From NCBI GenBank assembly GCA_022036555.1, contig CM039119.1, positions 27,555,694-27,619,693 of the forward strand: a stretch of DNA of 64,000 bases, in the 5' to 3' direction. Below, piece by piece: positions 34,147 through 45,257 of the stretch. A program made the position numbers and the translations under genes. How positions within the stretch are numbered: position 1 is the first letter of the stretch; each line of letters starts with the position of its first letter. The notes beneath the pieces are model-generated. The model was not told where the DNA came from and ran no database searches. It saw only the letters and a list, made by a program, of their open reading frames with translations. The stretch is from Microstegium vimineum. Its lineage: Eukaryota > Streptophyta > Magnoliopsida > Poales > Poaceae.

Positions 34147-35790
34147 TGATGTGAACAAGGATAACACAAACTGATTCATCGGTTTGCTACATCTATACCT
34201 GCAAAATTGGGCAACGTTTCTATCTCCTCAATCCATACCAACAGAAAGATATTGAAGTCTAGTTTCCAACGCAACAAACGGTGCATCTGTTGGACTTCTG
34301 AGTGAGGAGTTATGACTATTTTGGTGGAGGCTGCACCTGCTGATGGTGGCTGCGCGAGAATGATAGAAGACCCTTCAGTTTCTCCACCAAGATCAGTTTC
34401 CACTTGCTTTTAATTATTCTTGTGTTTACACCCAACTAGAAGGGATGTTCCTAGTATAAATAGACCTTGTAATCCTTCATTTGAAAAGAGTCTTTGATTA
34501 AAATACAACCACCTCGTGTGTATCCTTCTTCCATGGAGAGAATATTTGGAATCTGTGGCAAGGCATGCGTTCTTTGCAAACGTCGTTCTTTCGACTCCTG
34601 AGGAGGCTGTAGAACACTGAACCTCGGTTCACCCAGTTTGTGCCTTCACATCTATACGACGTGATTGTGTGGGCTGGTTTTGTCGGTGCATGGAAGGGTG
34701 GATGTCTCGGTAGTTCGTCGCGGGTGCAAGATCTCGTGGTGCGCTGCCTCTCCATCAGGTCATGCAGCGATAGTTATCACCTTTATCTCTGCTCCACCAT
34801 GAAGATCATGCCATTTAGAGTTTGCTGCTCATCATTTGGTAATCAGAGCCTTGGTTGTCACGGTGTGAGCTAGTTATCCTTACAAGCTTCTTTCGCATAT
34901 TGGTTTTCAGTTCCTAGATAGTGGTGAGTCGAACCAGAATGCTGATAGGGTGCCTTGAGAGATTTAAACATTGGTTTCCTCTCATTGCGTCGGGTCAATT
35001 CGATGGTTTGGTTTTCACTGTGGAGCTGCTATCAGCTTGCGATGAGTTTGTAGTTATCTTGTGTCTGTAGTTGAGTCTTTTTTTTGTTTCTTTCTGAGTC
35101 AAGTTTGCAATAATATTGTCCCATTGCTGCTGCGACGAGCATGAGTCAAGGACGACTCGTTTTGAAGGCAAGGAGAATGATGTGAACAAGGATAACCGAA
35201 AGATATTGAAGTCTAGTTTCCAAACAAAACAAACGGTGCATCTGTTGGACTTACGAGTGAGGAGTTATGACTATTTTGGTGGAGGCTGCACCTGCTGATG
35301 GTGGCTGTGCGAGAATGATAGAAGACCCTTCAGTTTCTCCAGCAAGATCAGTCTCCACTTGCTTTTAATTATTCTTGTGTTTACACCCAACTATGAGGGA
35401 TGTTCCTAGTATAAATAGACCTTGTAATCCTTCATTGTAAGAGAGTCTTTGAGTAAAACTACAGCCACCTCGTGTGTGTCCTCCTTCCATGGAGAGAATA
35501 TTTGGAATATGTGGCAAGGCATGAGTGCTTTGCAAACTTCGTTCTTTCGACTCTTGAGGGAGATGTATAACACCGAACCTCGGTTCACCCAGTTCGTGCC
35601 TTCATGTCTATACGGCGTGATTGCGTGGGCTGGTTTTGTCGGTGCATGGAAGGGTGGATGTCTCGGTAGTTCGTTGCGGGTGCAAGATCTCGTGGTGCGC
35701 TACCTCTCCATCAGGTCATGCAGCGATAGTTATCATCTCTTCTTCAGATCCGCCATGAAGATCAAGCCATTCAATGTTTGCTGCTCATCA
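34147..35790 (+). mobile_element. Mini LTR retrotransposon (non-autonomous) in CACTA
   Basis: LTRs at 34147-34834 and 35178-35790 begin TGATGTGAACAAGG and end GCTGCTCATCA. The TSD CAAGG is at 34142-34146 and 35791-35795. The internal region is only 343 bp. It starts TTTGGTAATCAGAGCC, a tRNA-Met-type primer site with one inserted base, and ends in the purine tract GAAGGCAAGGAGAA. It has no coding capacity. The right LTR lacks about 75 bp. TATAAATAG occurs in each LTR (34455 and 35410 regions). It is TRIM-like, but with longer LTRs than typical TRIMs. Confidence 0.93.
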
Positions 35791-36169
35791 CAAGGTTATG
35801 TATATATTTAAGTGCTGGTGGTAAGAGTAGTACACTTTATATTGTATGCATGCATCGGCTTGTTCCCTGGACCAAATTTGCCTACCTATAGGCATAAACT
35901 TACCTTTACTTTGCCTGTGATGTGGGTTTGGTTAACTGTCCTGAGATGTTGCTTTACCTTGTCTGTGATTTGTTTGCCTTTGATTAGTTGATTCAATGAC
36001 ATTGAAGTGTTACATGCTGCTCGCATGTCTCCCTTTATTTATTTTGTCTTTTGTTTTTTCTTATTTATCTGATGACCGCATGGCGTTCTTATCTTTGGTG
36101 ATTAGTTGCTTGATGGTTATGAAAGAACAAATTAATCATAGTGCAAACTTAATTGTTTCCTTGCAAATA

Positions 36170-36485
36170 CCGATTCGGAGAAAGTTTGCAAGGATCCCAA
36201 AAAAGCATGAAATGATTTGAAATTTTTTTAATAACATTATACACCAAAATGAAGAGTCCAAGCAAGTTATCAGATTTTTCTACTTACCTTAGGGGTTTTT
36301 TTCCATTTAATCTTGAGTAAATAAAAACATAATTACATTGATAGGTAAACTAGTTCTAAAAATTGCACAAATGCATATAACATCATGGGACACCTCCATA
36401 GTCATCCAAAAAAAGTTTCAAATGATTCGGAGAAAGTGGTACAACATCTCTCACTTAGTGACAAGGGTACGTGTGAGCGATGGAT
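36170..36485. repeat. Diverged fourth copy of the ~330-bp repeat
   Basis: It shares GATTCGGAGAAAG, AAATTGCACAAATGCA, GGTAAACTAGTTC and GTGTGAGCGATGGATGA with 31627-32560. It lies between the mini LTR element and small gene 2. Confidence 0.85.
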
Positions 36486-36775
36486 GATCAACTCTGCATG
36501 CAGTTTGCCCCATGTTCTTGCCGGTAACATGGCATACCCAATTGGCTCTGTGAAGCCTCAATGACGCCTGGGTCCAATGATGTTGGGGCCCACGATTCAG
36601 TGATAGCTCACTAAATGCGTCTCCCATTACCTGCATCAGTGAAGCGGCGGCGGCGGCTTCCACCAATTCAACTCCCAATCTATCCCATCAACTCCCTCTC
36701 TACGCCTCGTTCTCGTCACATCGTCTTCCTCCATTGCCACCTCCCTCTCTATCAACGTCTTCATCCATCGCGACC

Positions 36776-37642
36776 ATGGTTAGGGCAACCCGCTCCCGCA
36801 TCTTCGACTATGATTTCCCAGCCTCCCCTCCTGCTGCCGCCGCCACCATTGATGCGCCATCAGTGGAGCACCACTCTGCTAAGAAGAAATGTGACGAGTC
36901 CAGGAGGTTTGTCGCCGGCGCCGCTGGTACCAGGAACGCGCGCCCGAGGAGGAGGACGATGACGGCCACACGCATTCTGGCGGATGGGCATCCCGATGTG
37001 GTTCCCGAGGTGCTTCCCCAGGAAGAGGTTAGGGTTCGAAATTTGGGTTTTCTTGTTTGATGCATATTGCGGTATTGCCGATGTGCCATACCAGTACCTC
37101 CCCCCTGTGTGCTACTTGGGGTTTTCCCCTGACCCTGCTTAGATTTGTGAGATACTATACTAGATTGTATGATATTTGGGGTTTTCTGTGTGCTACTTGG
37201 GGTTTTCTGTGTGCTTGGAATTGGGATTTCCCTGCACCTTGCACCGTGCATTGTATAAATTAGTTCAATACTGTGTTCATTGGTTCAATACTAAGTTGAT
37301 TGGCTCAATACATGTTCATTGGGTTCGTGATTTATGTTTCCTGATTACATACTCTGATTTTGTTCATGAAGGATACTGAGCACAACTATGTGGTCGTAAT
37401 TAGTAAGAAGATTACGATTCATTGCTCATTTAGTCATGACAGTGACGAGGAGATAAAAGACTGGCCAATGGCGATGAATAGAGAGGTGATATATGGCTCC
37501 CCCAACATAACTTTCGTAAATTTCAATTATATAGATGGTAACTTGCCCATTTGTGAATTGACAGATCAGGAAGAAGGTCGAGAATGTTCGTGTCCTCCTC
37601 AAGCGCAAGTATTTTCATAGATTCGATAGATTGGATGACTAA
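36776..37642 (+). CDS. CACTA small gene 2 (three exons, 147 aa)
   Basis: Exons are 36776-37027, 37372-37485 and 37565-37642. All junctions obey GT-AG and are phase 0, and the reading is open to TAA. The N-terminus is MVRATRSRIFDYDFPA, then an Ala-rich stretch (PPAAAATIDAP), KKKCDESRR and RPRRRTMTATR. The middle exon has HDSDEEIKDWPMAMNRE. The end is basic: IRKKVENVRVLLKRKYFHRF. No family recognised. The basic ends suggest nuclear location or nucleic-acid binding (inference). An alternative reading retains intron 2 and ends at 37620. Confidence 0.5.
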
Positions 37643-37993
37643 GCCTGATTACGAAGAAGGCCAAAGAAGTAAGCCTGATTAGGAAGAAGGCTGAAGAAGT
37701 ATTTTAGTGGCTAATCCTAGAAATTAGTATGTAATTGAAGTACTTATGTTCTAAAATTGTATTGGCACTCTGTTCTGAACTTATATAATTGGCGAACTTA
37801 AGTCGTACCTTAATTATGCAATATATATATTTATCTTTGATATGTTGTCCAAACAATGTGAATCCTTTTCATAGGATCAGTGACGTAGCTAGGAATTTAA
37901 CTTTATGAAAATTAGTAATAATCATTGCGCTATATAAAAGTTTGCCACCTAGAAAAAAAACAAAAATTAATAAAGGAAAATATACACAAAAAA

Positions 37994-38065
37994 TTGGCTC
38001 CTGTAAGCTTCGAACTCAAGAGCTGGGGATAAAACTATGTTACTCAAACCATTGCGCCATTGAAG
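37994..38065 (-). other. tRNA-like segment 2
   Basis: On the minus strand, TGGCGCAATGGTTTGAG resembles an A box and CTTGAGTTCGAAGC a B box. It resembles segment 1 in layout. It lies about 200 bp upstream of ATG 38262 and points away from small gene 3. Confidence 0.4.
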
Positions 38066-38261
38066 TGTTGTCGTAAGGATTCGAGCATGACTTTATTTAA
38101 CCAAAACCCATGGTGCTAGTTACATAAACAGGACCCGCATCTGTTACCCTCCCTCTCTCTCCACATCCGCCGCTGCAGCCTCCGCCTGGGGTTTTCCACA
38201 ACCGCCGCTGCAGCCTCCGCCTTGGGTTTTCCACATCCGCCGCCGCCGCCGCTGAGGGAGG

Positions 38262-38889
38262 ATGACACCTAGGAAACGCAATCCAGAGAAGTCGGAGCGG
38301 GCGAAATCACAACAGCGGGATGCAAAGGGCAGGTTCAATGGCCCGGCGTTGCCGTCCACCCTGCCCTCGGCCGCGGCGGAGACGAGTCATCACCGGGGCG
38401 GAGTACAGGCCTGGAGTCCTGTCTCGGCGGTACAGCATACTCCCCGGGACGCCGTCCAGGCGAGGACCAACCTCGCAGAAGCCTCGGAATGGAGGGGTGT
38501 TCCCATTATCAAGATCGACGACTCCGGAATGTCCGGATACTCCACCTCCGACGACTCCGAATGGGAAACGGATGAAGACCATGACCCTAAGGTGAGATTC
38601 CCCACTTCGAGGTCCTGTTGCAATAATCTATGTAGGATTTGTTGTTGAAATCGTCTATGTAGAAGTTGCTGCTATGATATACTTGTGCTGATCAAATGAG
38701 ATGAGTGAAATTGGAGTTGCTGTTTTGTTCGTGTGTGCATCTTATTTGTTGTGTTTGTCTATAAGTGATACACTTGTTGGCATCTCTGTGCAGTTTTGCG
38801 TAGATTGTCTGGTGGAGGAGTTAAAGGAGAAGGACAAGATGATCGAGCGGCTGAAGCGTCGGGTGAAGCAACTAGAAAAGAAGAAGTAG
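38262..38889 (+). CDS. CACTA small gene 3 (two exons, coiled-coil, 141 aa)
   Basis: Exon 1 is 38262-38591 (MTPRKRNPEKSERAKSQQRD to an acidic DDSEWETDEDHDPK), with donor AAG/GTGAG. Exon 2 is 38794-38889 after GTGCAG: VEELKEKDKMIERLKRRVKQ, then LEKKK and TAG. The intron is phase 0. Exon 2 is a clear heptad-repeat coiled coil (L, M, L, V, L at core positions), so a dimer or partner-binding role is likely. The N-terminus is strongly basic. A direct CCGCCGCTGCAGCCTCCGCC repeat lies in the leader at 38160-38250. No known family recognised. The intact frame in an old transposon argues for selection while it was active. Confidence 0.6.
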
Positions 38890-39481
38890 TCCAGGCAAGT
38901 CTGGTGGAAGCACCTCGACGCCTAATTGTACATATATGATGCAGACTACTATGAAGCACCTAGATGGCTTTTGCTTGGTTTTTTGGGTTTATCTGGAAGT
39001 GTTTTGGATGAACCTCGTAGTCCTAGCTCAAAATGTGGTGCTGTTATGTAGTATTTTAGGATATGGTGATGGAAGTATGAATAACTTAGGAACTAGTGTT
39101 GGATGTATGAACTTAAGTCTCACTTGGTGATGGATGTAAGAACCTAATAGCAGTAATGCTTATCTAATCTGCCTTGTGTCATAGCAGCCTGATGGTTTGT
39201 TATGTTTCCAGTGATCTTATATATAACTGTGATGTACAATAATTTGAAGTCATATAATTATGTGATGTAATATAATCTCAACTCATATAATTCTCTACTG
39301 TCAAATAATCTCAACTATAATTCTAAGGAAAAAAACTGAACTCAACAAAAAAACCCTCTAATGAACTATATGCATAAAGTCCAGCCCAGTATCCATACTA
39401 CAAATCATCATCTTCATCATCTGTGGGCATGATATCATTGTTGTCAATGCCACCATCACTACAATATTGCTCCACTATATC

Positions 39482-39517
39482 ATCCTCATCCTCATCCTCA
39501 TCCTCATCCTCACTCTC
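39482..39517. repeat. (CATCCT)n microsatellite
   Basis: Five ATCCTC hexamers encode the repeating Glu-Asp acidic tail of the transposase on the minus strand. Confidence 0.85.
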
Positions 39518-41444
39518 TTCGAGATTAATAGCAGCTTCCTTCTTGTTTCTTATAAGTTACTGTAAATTGCCTTCAATTATAGTGGCTTGTCCACCTTCAA
39601 CATTTGGAATAACCTCATTATCATCACCTTCTTGCACTACATGCTCAGTATCAGAACAACCATCATCCTGATGCACATAATGACTGCCCTGTTCTGTTTC
39701 AATCATATCATAAATATTCCTATGTTCAAATTTTTGCACAACTCGCCAATCTCTACATTGTGGAGTTGTATCTTGCAGGTAAAATACCTTTTTTGCTTGC
39801 TCTGCTAAGATGAAAGGATCAGTCTTGTACCAAAATGATTGCACATTGATGGATTTGAAATGTTTGTCATCTCGTAGGCCCACAGTCTTGCCTACTTGGT
39901 TGTACCAATCGCATCGAAATAGAACCACCGACCGACAAACTTGATAATCTAAGGGATATAGAAACTCAATAACCTCTTTAAGGACACCATAAAAATCTAT
40001 GCTCTTTCCAGCATGTCAACCTTCAGTCATTACACCATTGTTTTGTGTCTGCATGAACTTCTCATGATCCGCAGTGCTATACCGCACTCCATTAATCTTG
40101 CAACCTGAACTAATCTTAACTCGCTCAACTGAACCACATGACAGTGTCCATAGTCCTTTGCTAACCGATTCTAGATTCTCACTGGGCTTGTTTTCAATCT
40201 GTTGCAACAAAATTACTCAGGCCACCATTTACATATGGATAATGATGCATTTACTATGCCTATAAACAAAATGCTGAATGACTTACATGGGACTTAAACC
40301 ATTTTGCAAATCCCTGTTCATCCATTTGATCTACTTCATCCGGACGTGCACCTTGCTGCACTACCTCCTGCTTGTATAGGTTGTAGGAAAAAAATCGATT
40401 CGTAAGAATGATTCCAAATTTAAAAATAAAACACAAACTAAATCTCAAACATACTTACTTCAAATATTCATCGGCTTCTTCAGCATTATGTAGCACATAC
40501 CAAACTAACTTATTCCTGACAGCGTGATCAAGGTACTCGGTCCTATTAGCTCCAACAAGAGTAGCACCATGATTAAAAACAGATATGTCATTAGCCAATG
40601 GCATCTCTGTACCACTATCGTTGTCCTGGTTAAATTTAGTGTCAACATCCTTCATGTACCTAGAACAAAAGGTCAAGGTGTCACTTGTCATATATGCCTC
40701 AGCAATTGATCCTTCCGACCTAGCCCTGTTCCTTACAAAATTCTTCAAAGTTCCTAGTCTCCTTTCTATTGGGTACATCCATCCATATTCTACAGGTCCT
40801 CTAAGGAGTGCCTCATCGGGAAGGTGGACACATAAGTGTACCATGACATCAAAGAAGTCAGGTGGAAAGATTTTCTCAAGCTTGCATAGGATTAATGGAA
40901 TTTGTTCTTTCAGCCGTTTCACAACATCTATCCTTAGATTTCTACTGCATAATTCCCTGAAGAAGGTCCCCAGCTCTGCAATTGCTTCATATACATCCTT
41001 GCTCACTAGTCCTCTAAGGCCAGCGGGTATGATTCTTTGCAGGAGTATGTGGCAAGAATGTGTCTTCAACTTTCCAACCACCCTTGAACCATCTTCACTT
41101 ATGTATCTTGCTAGGTTAGCCACATATCCATCAGGAAACTTGATACCGTTGAGAAACTTGCAAAACTCTACTTTCTGATCCTTTCCCAATACATATGGAG
41201 CAGGTGGAGCCTTGCAGACTGAGTTTCTATCCTCCTACAAGTGCAATTCATGTCTTATGCCCATATCATACAAATCTAGCATAGCATTTTGTGTGTCCTT
41301 GGACTTGCCTAGTATATTGAGTAATGTGCAAACAATATTTTCACATACATTCTTCTCTATGTGCATCACATCGAGATTATGTGGAAGCTTCAAATTTTCC
41401 CAATATGGCAATCTCCACAACCCACTTGATGAGGACATCAACAC

Positions 41445-42330
41445 GACAATACAATCTCCAGCACCACTTGGTCCTATTACTCGTGCTCGTGCCCGTGAAC
41501 TCAACCATCAAGTAAGTTCATTCTTAAACTCTAGTCCATTATATTTAGACAATGGAGACACGTGCGCTCTTGTTTTTCCTAGGAACGATGGGGAGGATCA
41601 GCAGGGAAAGGGATGGGCACCGAATGGATTTGGACTGCAGGACACCGCCAACTTGTGATGGATGTCATGACTTCATATGGACTCCGATTGGGACGTTCTA
41701 ACACTTTTTGAAAAGCTTATCAAGTCTATATTCCAGCGGATCTAGAAGCATGGCTATATCTTATCAGATGCGTCCAGAGTCATCATTTTTGTACGGAGAC
41801 CTTTTCTGTCCACCGGTGCTGTGTCACCTTATTTTGGGCCGATGGCGCATGTATCAAGTTGGGTCTGTTAGGGACGCATCCTAGGGTTGGAGAATGACCC
41901 AACACCCTTGTGGTCATCCTCTCAACAGGTTATAAGTCCTTAGAGCCGCCGTACACAGATTAGGTTTTGTTTCATCGAGTTAGCTATTGCTACCGCCTTT
42001 CAGCGCGCGTGTTGGATCAACCGTCCGTCTGATCATCATCCGAACCTCACCATATTGTGATCTCAGATTGAAACCTTCATATTCATCTTGCAATTGAATG
42101 CTTGTTTCATCGTGTTCTTACTGGTTCTTCGATTGCTTGCAGGACGGGAGCCCTAGTGGCTGGTTGTCGCGCCACAAGATCATGGTAGCCGTCGGAGGTG
42201 GTGTATCAGTTGCTAAGGCGCAACGTCCTTGGACGGTTGTAGTTGAGCCTTGAACGTCATCTCCATCCACAAATCGAGTTATCCACTGTTCCTCATTTGG
42301 CAAATGGATTGAGTTATCCACAAATTGAGT
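41445..42330 (+). mobile_element. Gypsy 3' fragment inside the transposase gene
   Basis: On the plus strand, PLGPITRARARELNHQVSSF and DNGDTCALVFPRNDGEDQ match the C-terminal tail common after gypsy integrases in grasses. About 650 bp of LTR-like DNA follow, without TG...CA ends or a TSD. The right junction (42260-42345) repeats GAGTTATCCACAAAT and GCCAAATGGATTGA, a scrambled filler. It replaces rather than interrupts TNP2 coding DNA. Confidence 0.75.
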
Positions 42331-43669
42331 TATCGGTTGCCAAATGGATTGAATCCGTCGGTAGCTAAGGAAATCCTCAGGTTCCTCGGATCATCTGCAA
42401 AAGCTGGTTCCCTCCTGTCGAAGTCCTTCCATGCTTCCCCATCAGCTGGATGGCTCATCATATTGTCGACTGGCTTCCTCACTTTCTTGTGCCATTGTGT
42501 TTCCTCTGAAGTTCTTTTGGAAGCATAAATTCGTTTCAACCTTGGCAAGAGTGAAAAGTGCCTCAAAACCTTATGTGGAACCCGCTTCGTCCCTATTTCA
42601 TCTTTCCATCTAGACTCCTTGCATACTAGGCACGCATTCAAGTTAGCATAATCCTTACGAAACAACACACAATTGTTGTTGCACACATGGATGTTTTCGA
42701 ATGCAAGGCCCAATTCTTTAAGATATTTCTTGGCCTCGTCATATGATTTTGGCAACTCACTCCGAGGGTATCCATCTGACATCAGCTTCATCACTGCGGT
42801 GAATGTTGTATTGCTGATTCGATAACAAGACTTCAAATACAACATCCTCACCATAAAGGAAAATTTTGAATGGCTAGAACCCGGGCTAAGCGCCTTCTTC
42901 GCATCTTCAAGAACTTTTGCAAAACTTGGGTTTTCTCCATCCGCCTTTGCCGCTGCATACAGTTTGCCTATCATTTCTGGTACTCCATGATCATCATCGT
43001 AAACATCATCGTCCCCATCCACATGTATCCCAAAGTCATGATCATGTCCTTCGGCCTCCTGATCTATACTGTCATCATTTACAACATCTGCAGGCTCCCC
43101 ATGATGAATCCACCTTGTGTATGTAGGTGAAATTCCATAGATGTGTATATGGGTTTCTACTTGAGTCTGATGTATCAACCTTCGATTATGACAATTGATG
43201 CTCAGACAACCAATGTGGTCGTCTTCGGGGTATCTTTCACTAACAAATTTCATAAACTCTTCAACTCCCTTCACATATACAGGAGTGAATTGTTTTCCAA
43301 AACCCAACTTCTATCCATCTGTTGTGACAATAAAAGTAACCTAGCTTGTATTAACTCCATAACTATGATTGAAGTAAACACGATTCAAAACCACATCTAA
43401 CTCATGCATATATGAACCAAAATTCGAACACAAATCAAACCTTACGTACCAGCGACCAATTAATTAATCCCCTGCTTTCCCCGTGCAACAATGTCGACGT
43501 TGTTATTCTCCAGTTCTAATGTCGGCCGCCGCGTCGTCGATGGTACGTTTAGGTCGCGTCGTCGATGATGGCCGATCATGGGTCTATCTATGGCCCAGGT
43601 CCTGTGATCCATTCAATTATTATGTTGTTGCAACCTTACAAATACACAAACTTTCTTTCTTTTTTCAAG

Positions 43670-43745
43670 TGTGGTGGAGTAGCTCAATGGTAACTAATGT
43701 TGTTACCCGCCTAGCGCCAGGTCACGAGATCAAAGCTCGACGAGC
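43670..43745 (+). other. tRNA-like segment 3
   Basis: GGAGTAGCTCAATGGTAAC resembles the D-arm and A box of a tRNA, and CACGAGATCAAAGCTC a decayed B box. No acceptor stem. It lies about 365 bp upstream of ATG 43307 of the transposase and points away from it. Confidence 0.4.
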
Positions 43746-43799
43746 GCATTTTTTTGCAAAAATAAAAGGTCCAAGGTACTGTTAACCGAACACCGTCAA

Positions 43800-44131
43800 G
43801 TGGTTCACGTTAAAAAAACTGATCTGTGACCAATTCGTTTCATCACTACGTGGACCAAACATGGCAAAGTATCTATGACCATATCAAAACATAATCTGTG
43901 ACGAATATTTGCATCATTACAATGAAGCGCACCGGCAACATGATCTATGATGATTCCGATTTGGTAATACATGATGTTCCTACTGCTTCCGTCATTAAAA
44001 GTCAAGCCAAAACTTCGTCCCATGTACCTTGTGACGAAACCAAAATTTTCGTCATAGAAAGATATCATTCTGTAACCAAAGTTACTAGCGTCACTAGAAA
44101 ATCATCACTTAAGATCATATTTCTACTAGTG
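43800..44131. repeat. CACTA right subterminal region and terminal inverted repeat
   Basis: CTGTGACCAA, CTGTGACGAA, CCTTGTGACGAAACC and TTTCGTCATAG recur up to the terminus TTTCTACTAGTG at 44131. The last ~19 bp are a near-perfect inverted copy of 17524-17542. Confidence 0.88.
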
Positions 44132-44134
44132 TGT

Positions 44135-45250
44135 GTGGTTCCTTAATCTAGCAAGCATGTATATGTAGCTGTGGTAGGAATTGAAACTCTCGTCATACAG
44201 GAACTCATCATGCAGCATTTTTAAAGGTTTTCAAAAGATAAAATTCTCCAGAATTCTAGTATCTCTAGGAACAGATAAACAGCAGCTCAAACCTTTCCAT
44301 ATCATATCCATCAACTACTTAGACTTTAGATCAGGTACTCTTGCCACAAGTTCAGATTTAGAGCAAATTTCAAATCATAATAGTTATGCCTAAACTTGAG
44401 AGAGAGTTCAACTGTGAAAACTAGGCACTTGAAAAAAATTATGGAGAACAACTATTCATCATCTCCATGTTAAGAGTATATCATTAGGGTTCATTTTAGC
44501 ATATCTACATTATTTTATTCTCTCCTATTATTTATTAGCAAACTTCTAAACTAATACAAAACATATATATAAGTAGGAAATATTTATTGGGTTTTCTATG
44601 ATTATGCATATTTTTATTTTTTGTAGAGTATAGATATAAAGACTGATAGGTAGAAATACTTAGCTGAGTACATGGGGGTGCTCGGCTCCAACCTAGATTT
44701 TGACATAATTTCTTTTGATGTAACTGGCAGGTAGCAAAGGTGTCCTTGTCCTTGTCTTGTCAGAGCACTGTAACAGCAGATAGGATGCCCTCTGGTTGCT
44801 GTTCTCCTTTGATCCTTGAATTTTGTGAAGCTCAAATAGATAACAAAGCTTGTGGAGCTGATTAAGTGTTAGTCATAAATTTCTAGCCTGGATCATGTTG
44901 AGCTTCCTCTAATGGATGTTATTATTTAGCAGGATCATAAACTCACTATTTTATATTTTTATTTTATAAGACAAAACCTATTTATTTTATTTTTATGCCA
45001 CCACAACGAATATATTTATGGGTTTTATGCCACAGTCTATTCACATGGGGCTTAACAGTTTTAAACATTTTTATATTCTTTTTAAGATAGTGTAAACATA
45101 ATTAACTATTTAGGGAAAGTAAATGATTGAGGGAAAAGGGATAACTACCAAGTTTTACCTCTTGGTACGGCGTTTGGTGGTTTAAGTTCTCCGAATAGGA
45201 CTCTATACATCCTTAGTTGTCCAGAGGCTCGTCGGACGGCATAGCTGGTG
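44135..45250 (-). other. 3' non-coding internal region of element C (right of CACTA)
   Basis: No coding potential for RT, RNase H or integrase in any frame. AT-rich. It is continuous with 16300-17520 once the CACTA is removed. It matches the left end of C2 (TGTATGACGAGAG on the minus strand near 44190). Confidence 0.75.
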
Positions 45251-45257
45251 CCTCCGG

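Larger units (their letters stand above)
39401..43307 (-). pseudogene. TNP2-type CACTA transposase, core replaced
   Basis: The N-terminal part at 43307-42330 (325 codons, open) has a transposase-associated domain (YVKGVEEFMKFVSERYPEDD, then HIHIYGISPTYTRWIHHGE) and the TNP2 start (LATDGFNPFGN). The next ~300 residues, which include the catalytic core, are missing; a gypsy fragment fills the gap. The gene resumes at about 41455 (LPHNLDVMHIEKNVCENIV) and runs through a single TAG at 41234 to 40455 (ARYISEDGSRVVGKLKTHSC, a DUF4218-type region). Exons at 40371-40287 (VDQMDEQGFAKWFKSH) and from 40200 carry a DUF4216-type region (VVLFRCDWYNQVG, FILAEQAKKVFYLQD) and an acidic tail to about 39401. 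It would cut and move the CACTA. Inactive as it stands. Confidence 0.88.
17524..44131 (-). mobile_element. CACTA (En/Spm) DNA transposon, 26.6 kb with nested insertions
   Basis: The left end starts CACTACTAGGGATATGATC (17524) and the right end is the complement of CACTAGTAGAAATATGATC (44131). The 3-bp TSD TGT is at 17521-17523 and 44132-44134. Subterminal regions are filled with GTGAC/GTCAC motifs. Inside are a TNP2-type transposase and a second transposase-like gene (both minus strand), and three small plus-strand genes between them. Without E (9.5 kb), the mini LTR element (1.6 kb), the LINE end and the gypsy fragment, the transposon is about 14.5 kb, a usual size for autonomous plant CACTA elements. 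Confidence 0.95.

Noticed and set aside
40585..41178. 197-codon plus-strand ORF
   Set aside because: Exact antisense of the TNP2 transposase C-terminal region, which has clear family motifs on the minus strand.
31448..43745. True tRNA genes
   Set aside because: A- and B-box-like motifs are present but no acceptor stem or cloverleaf could be paired.
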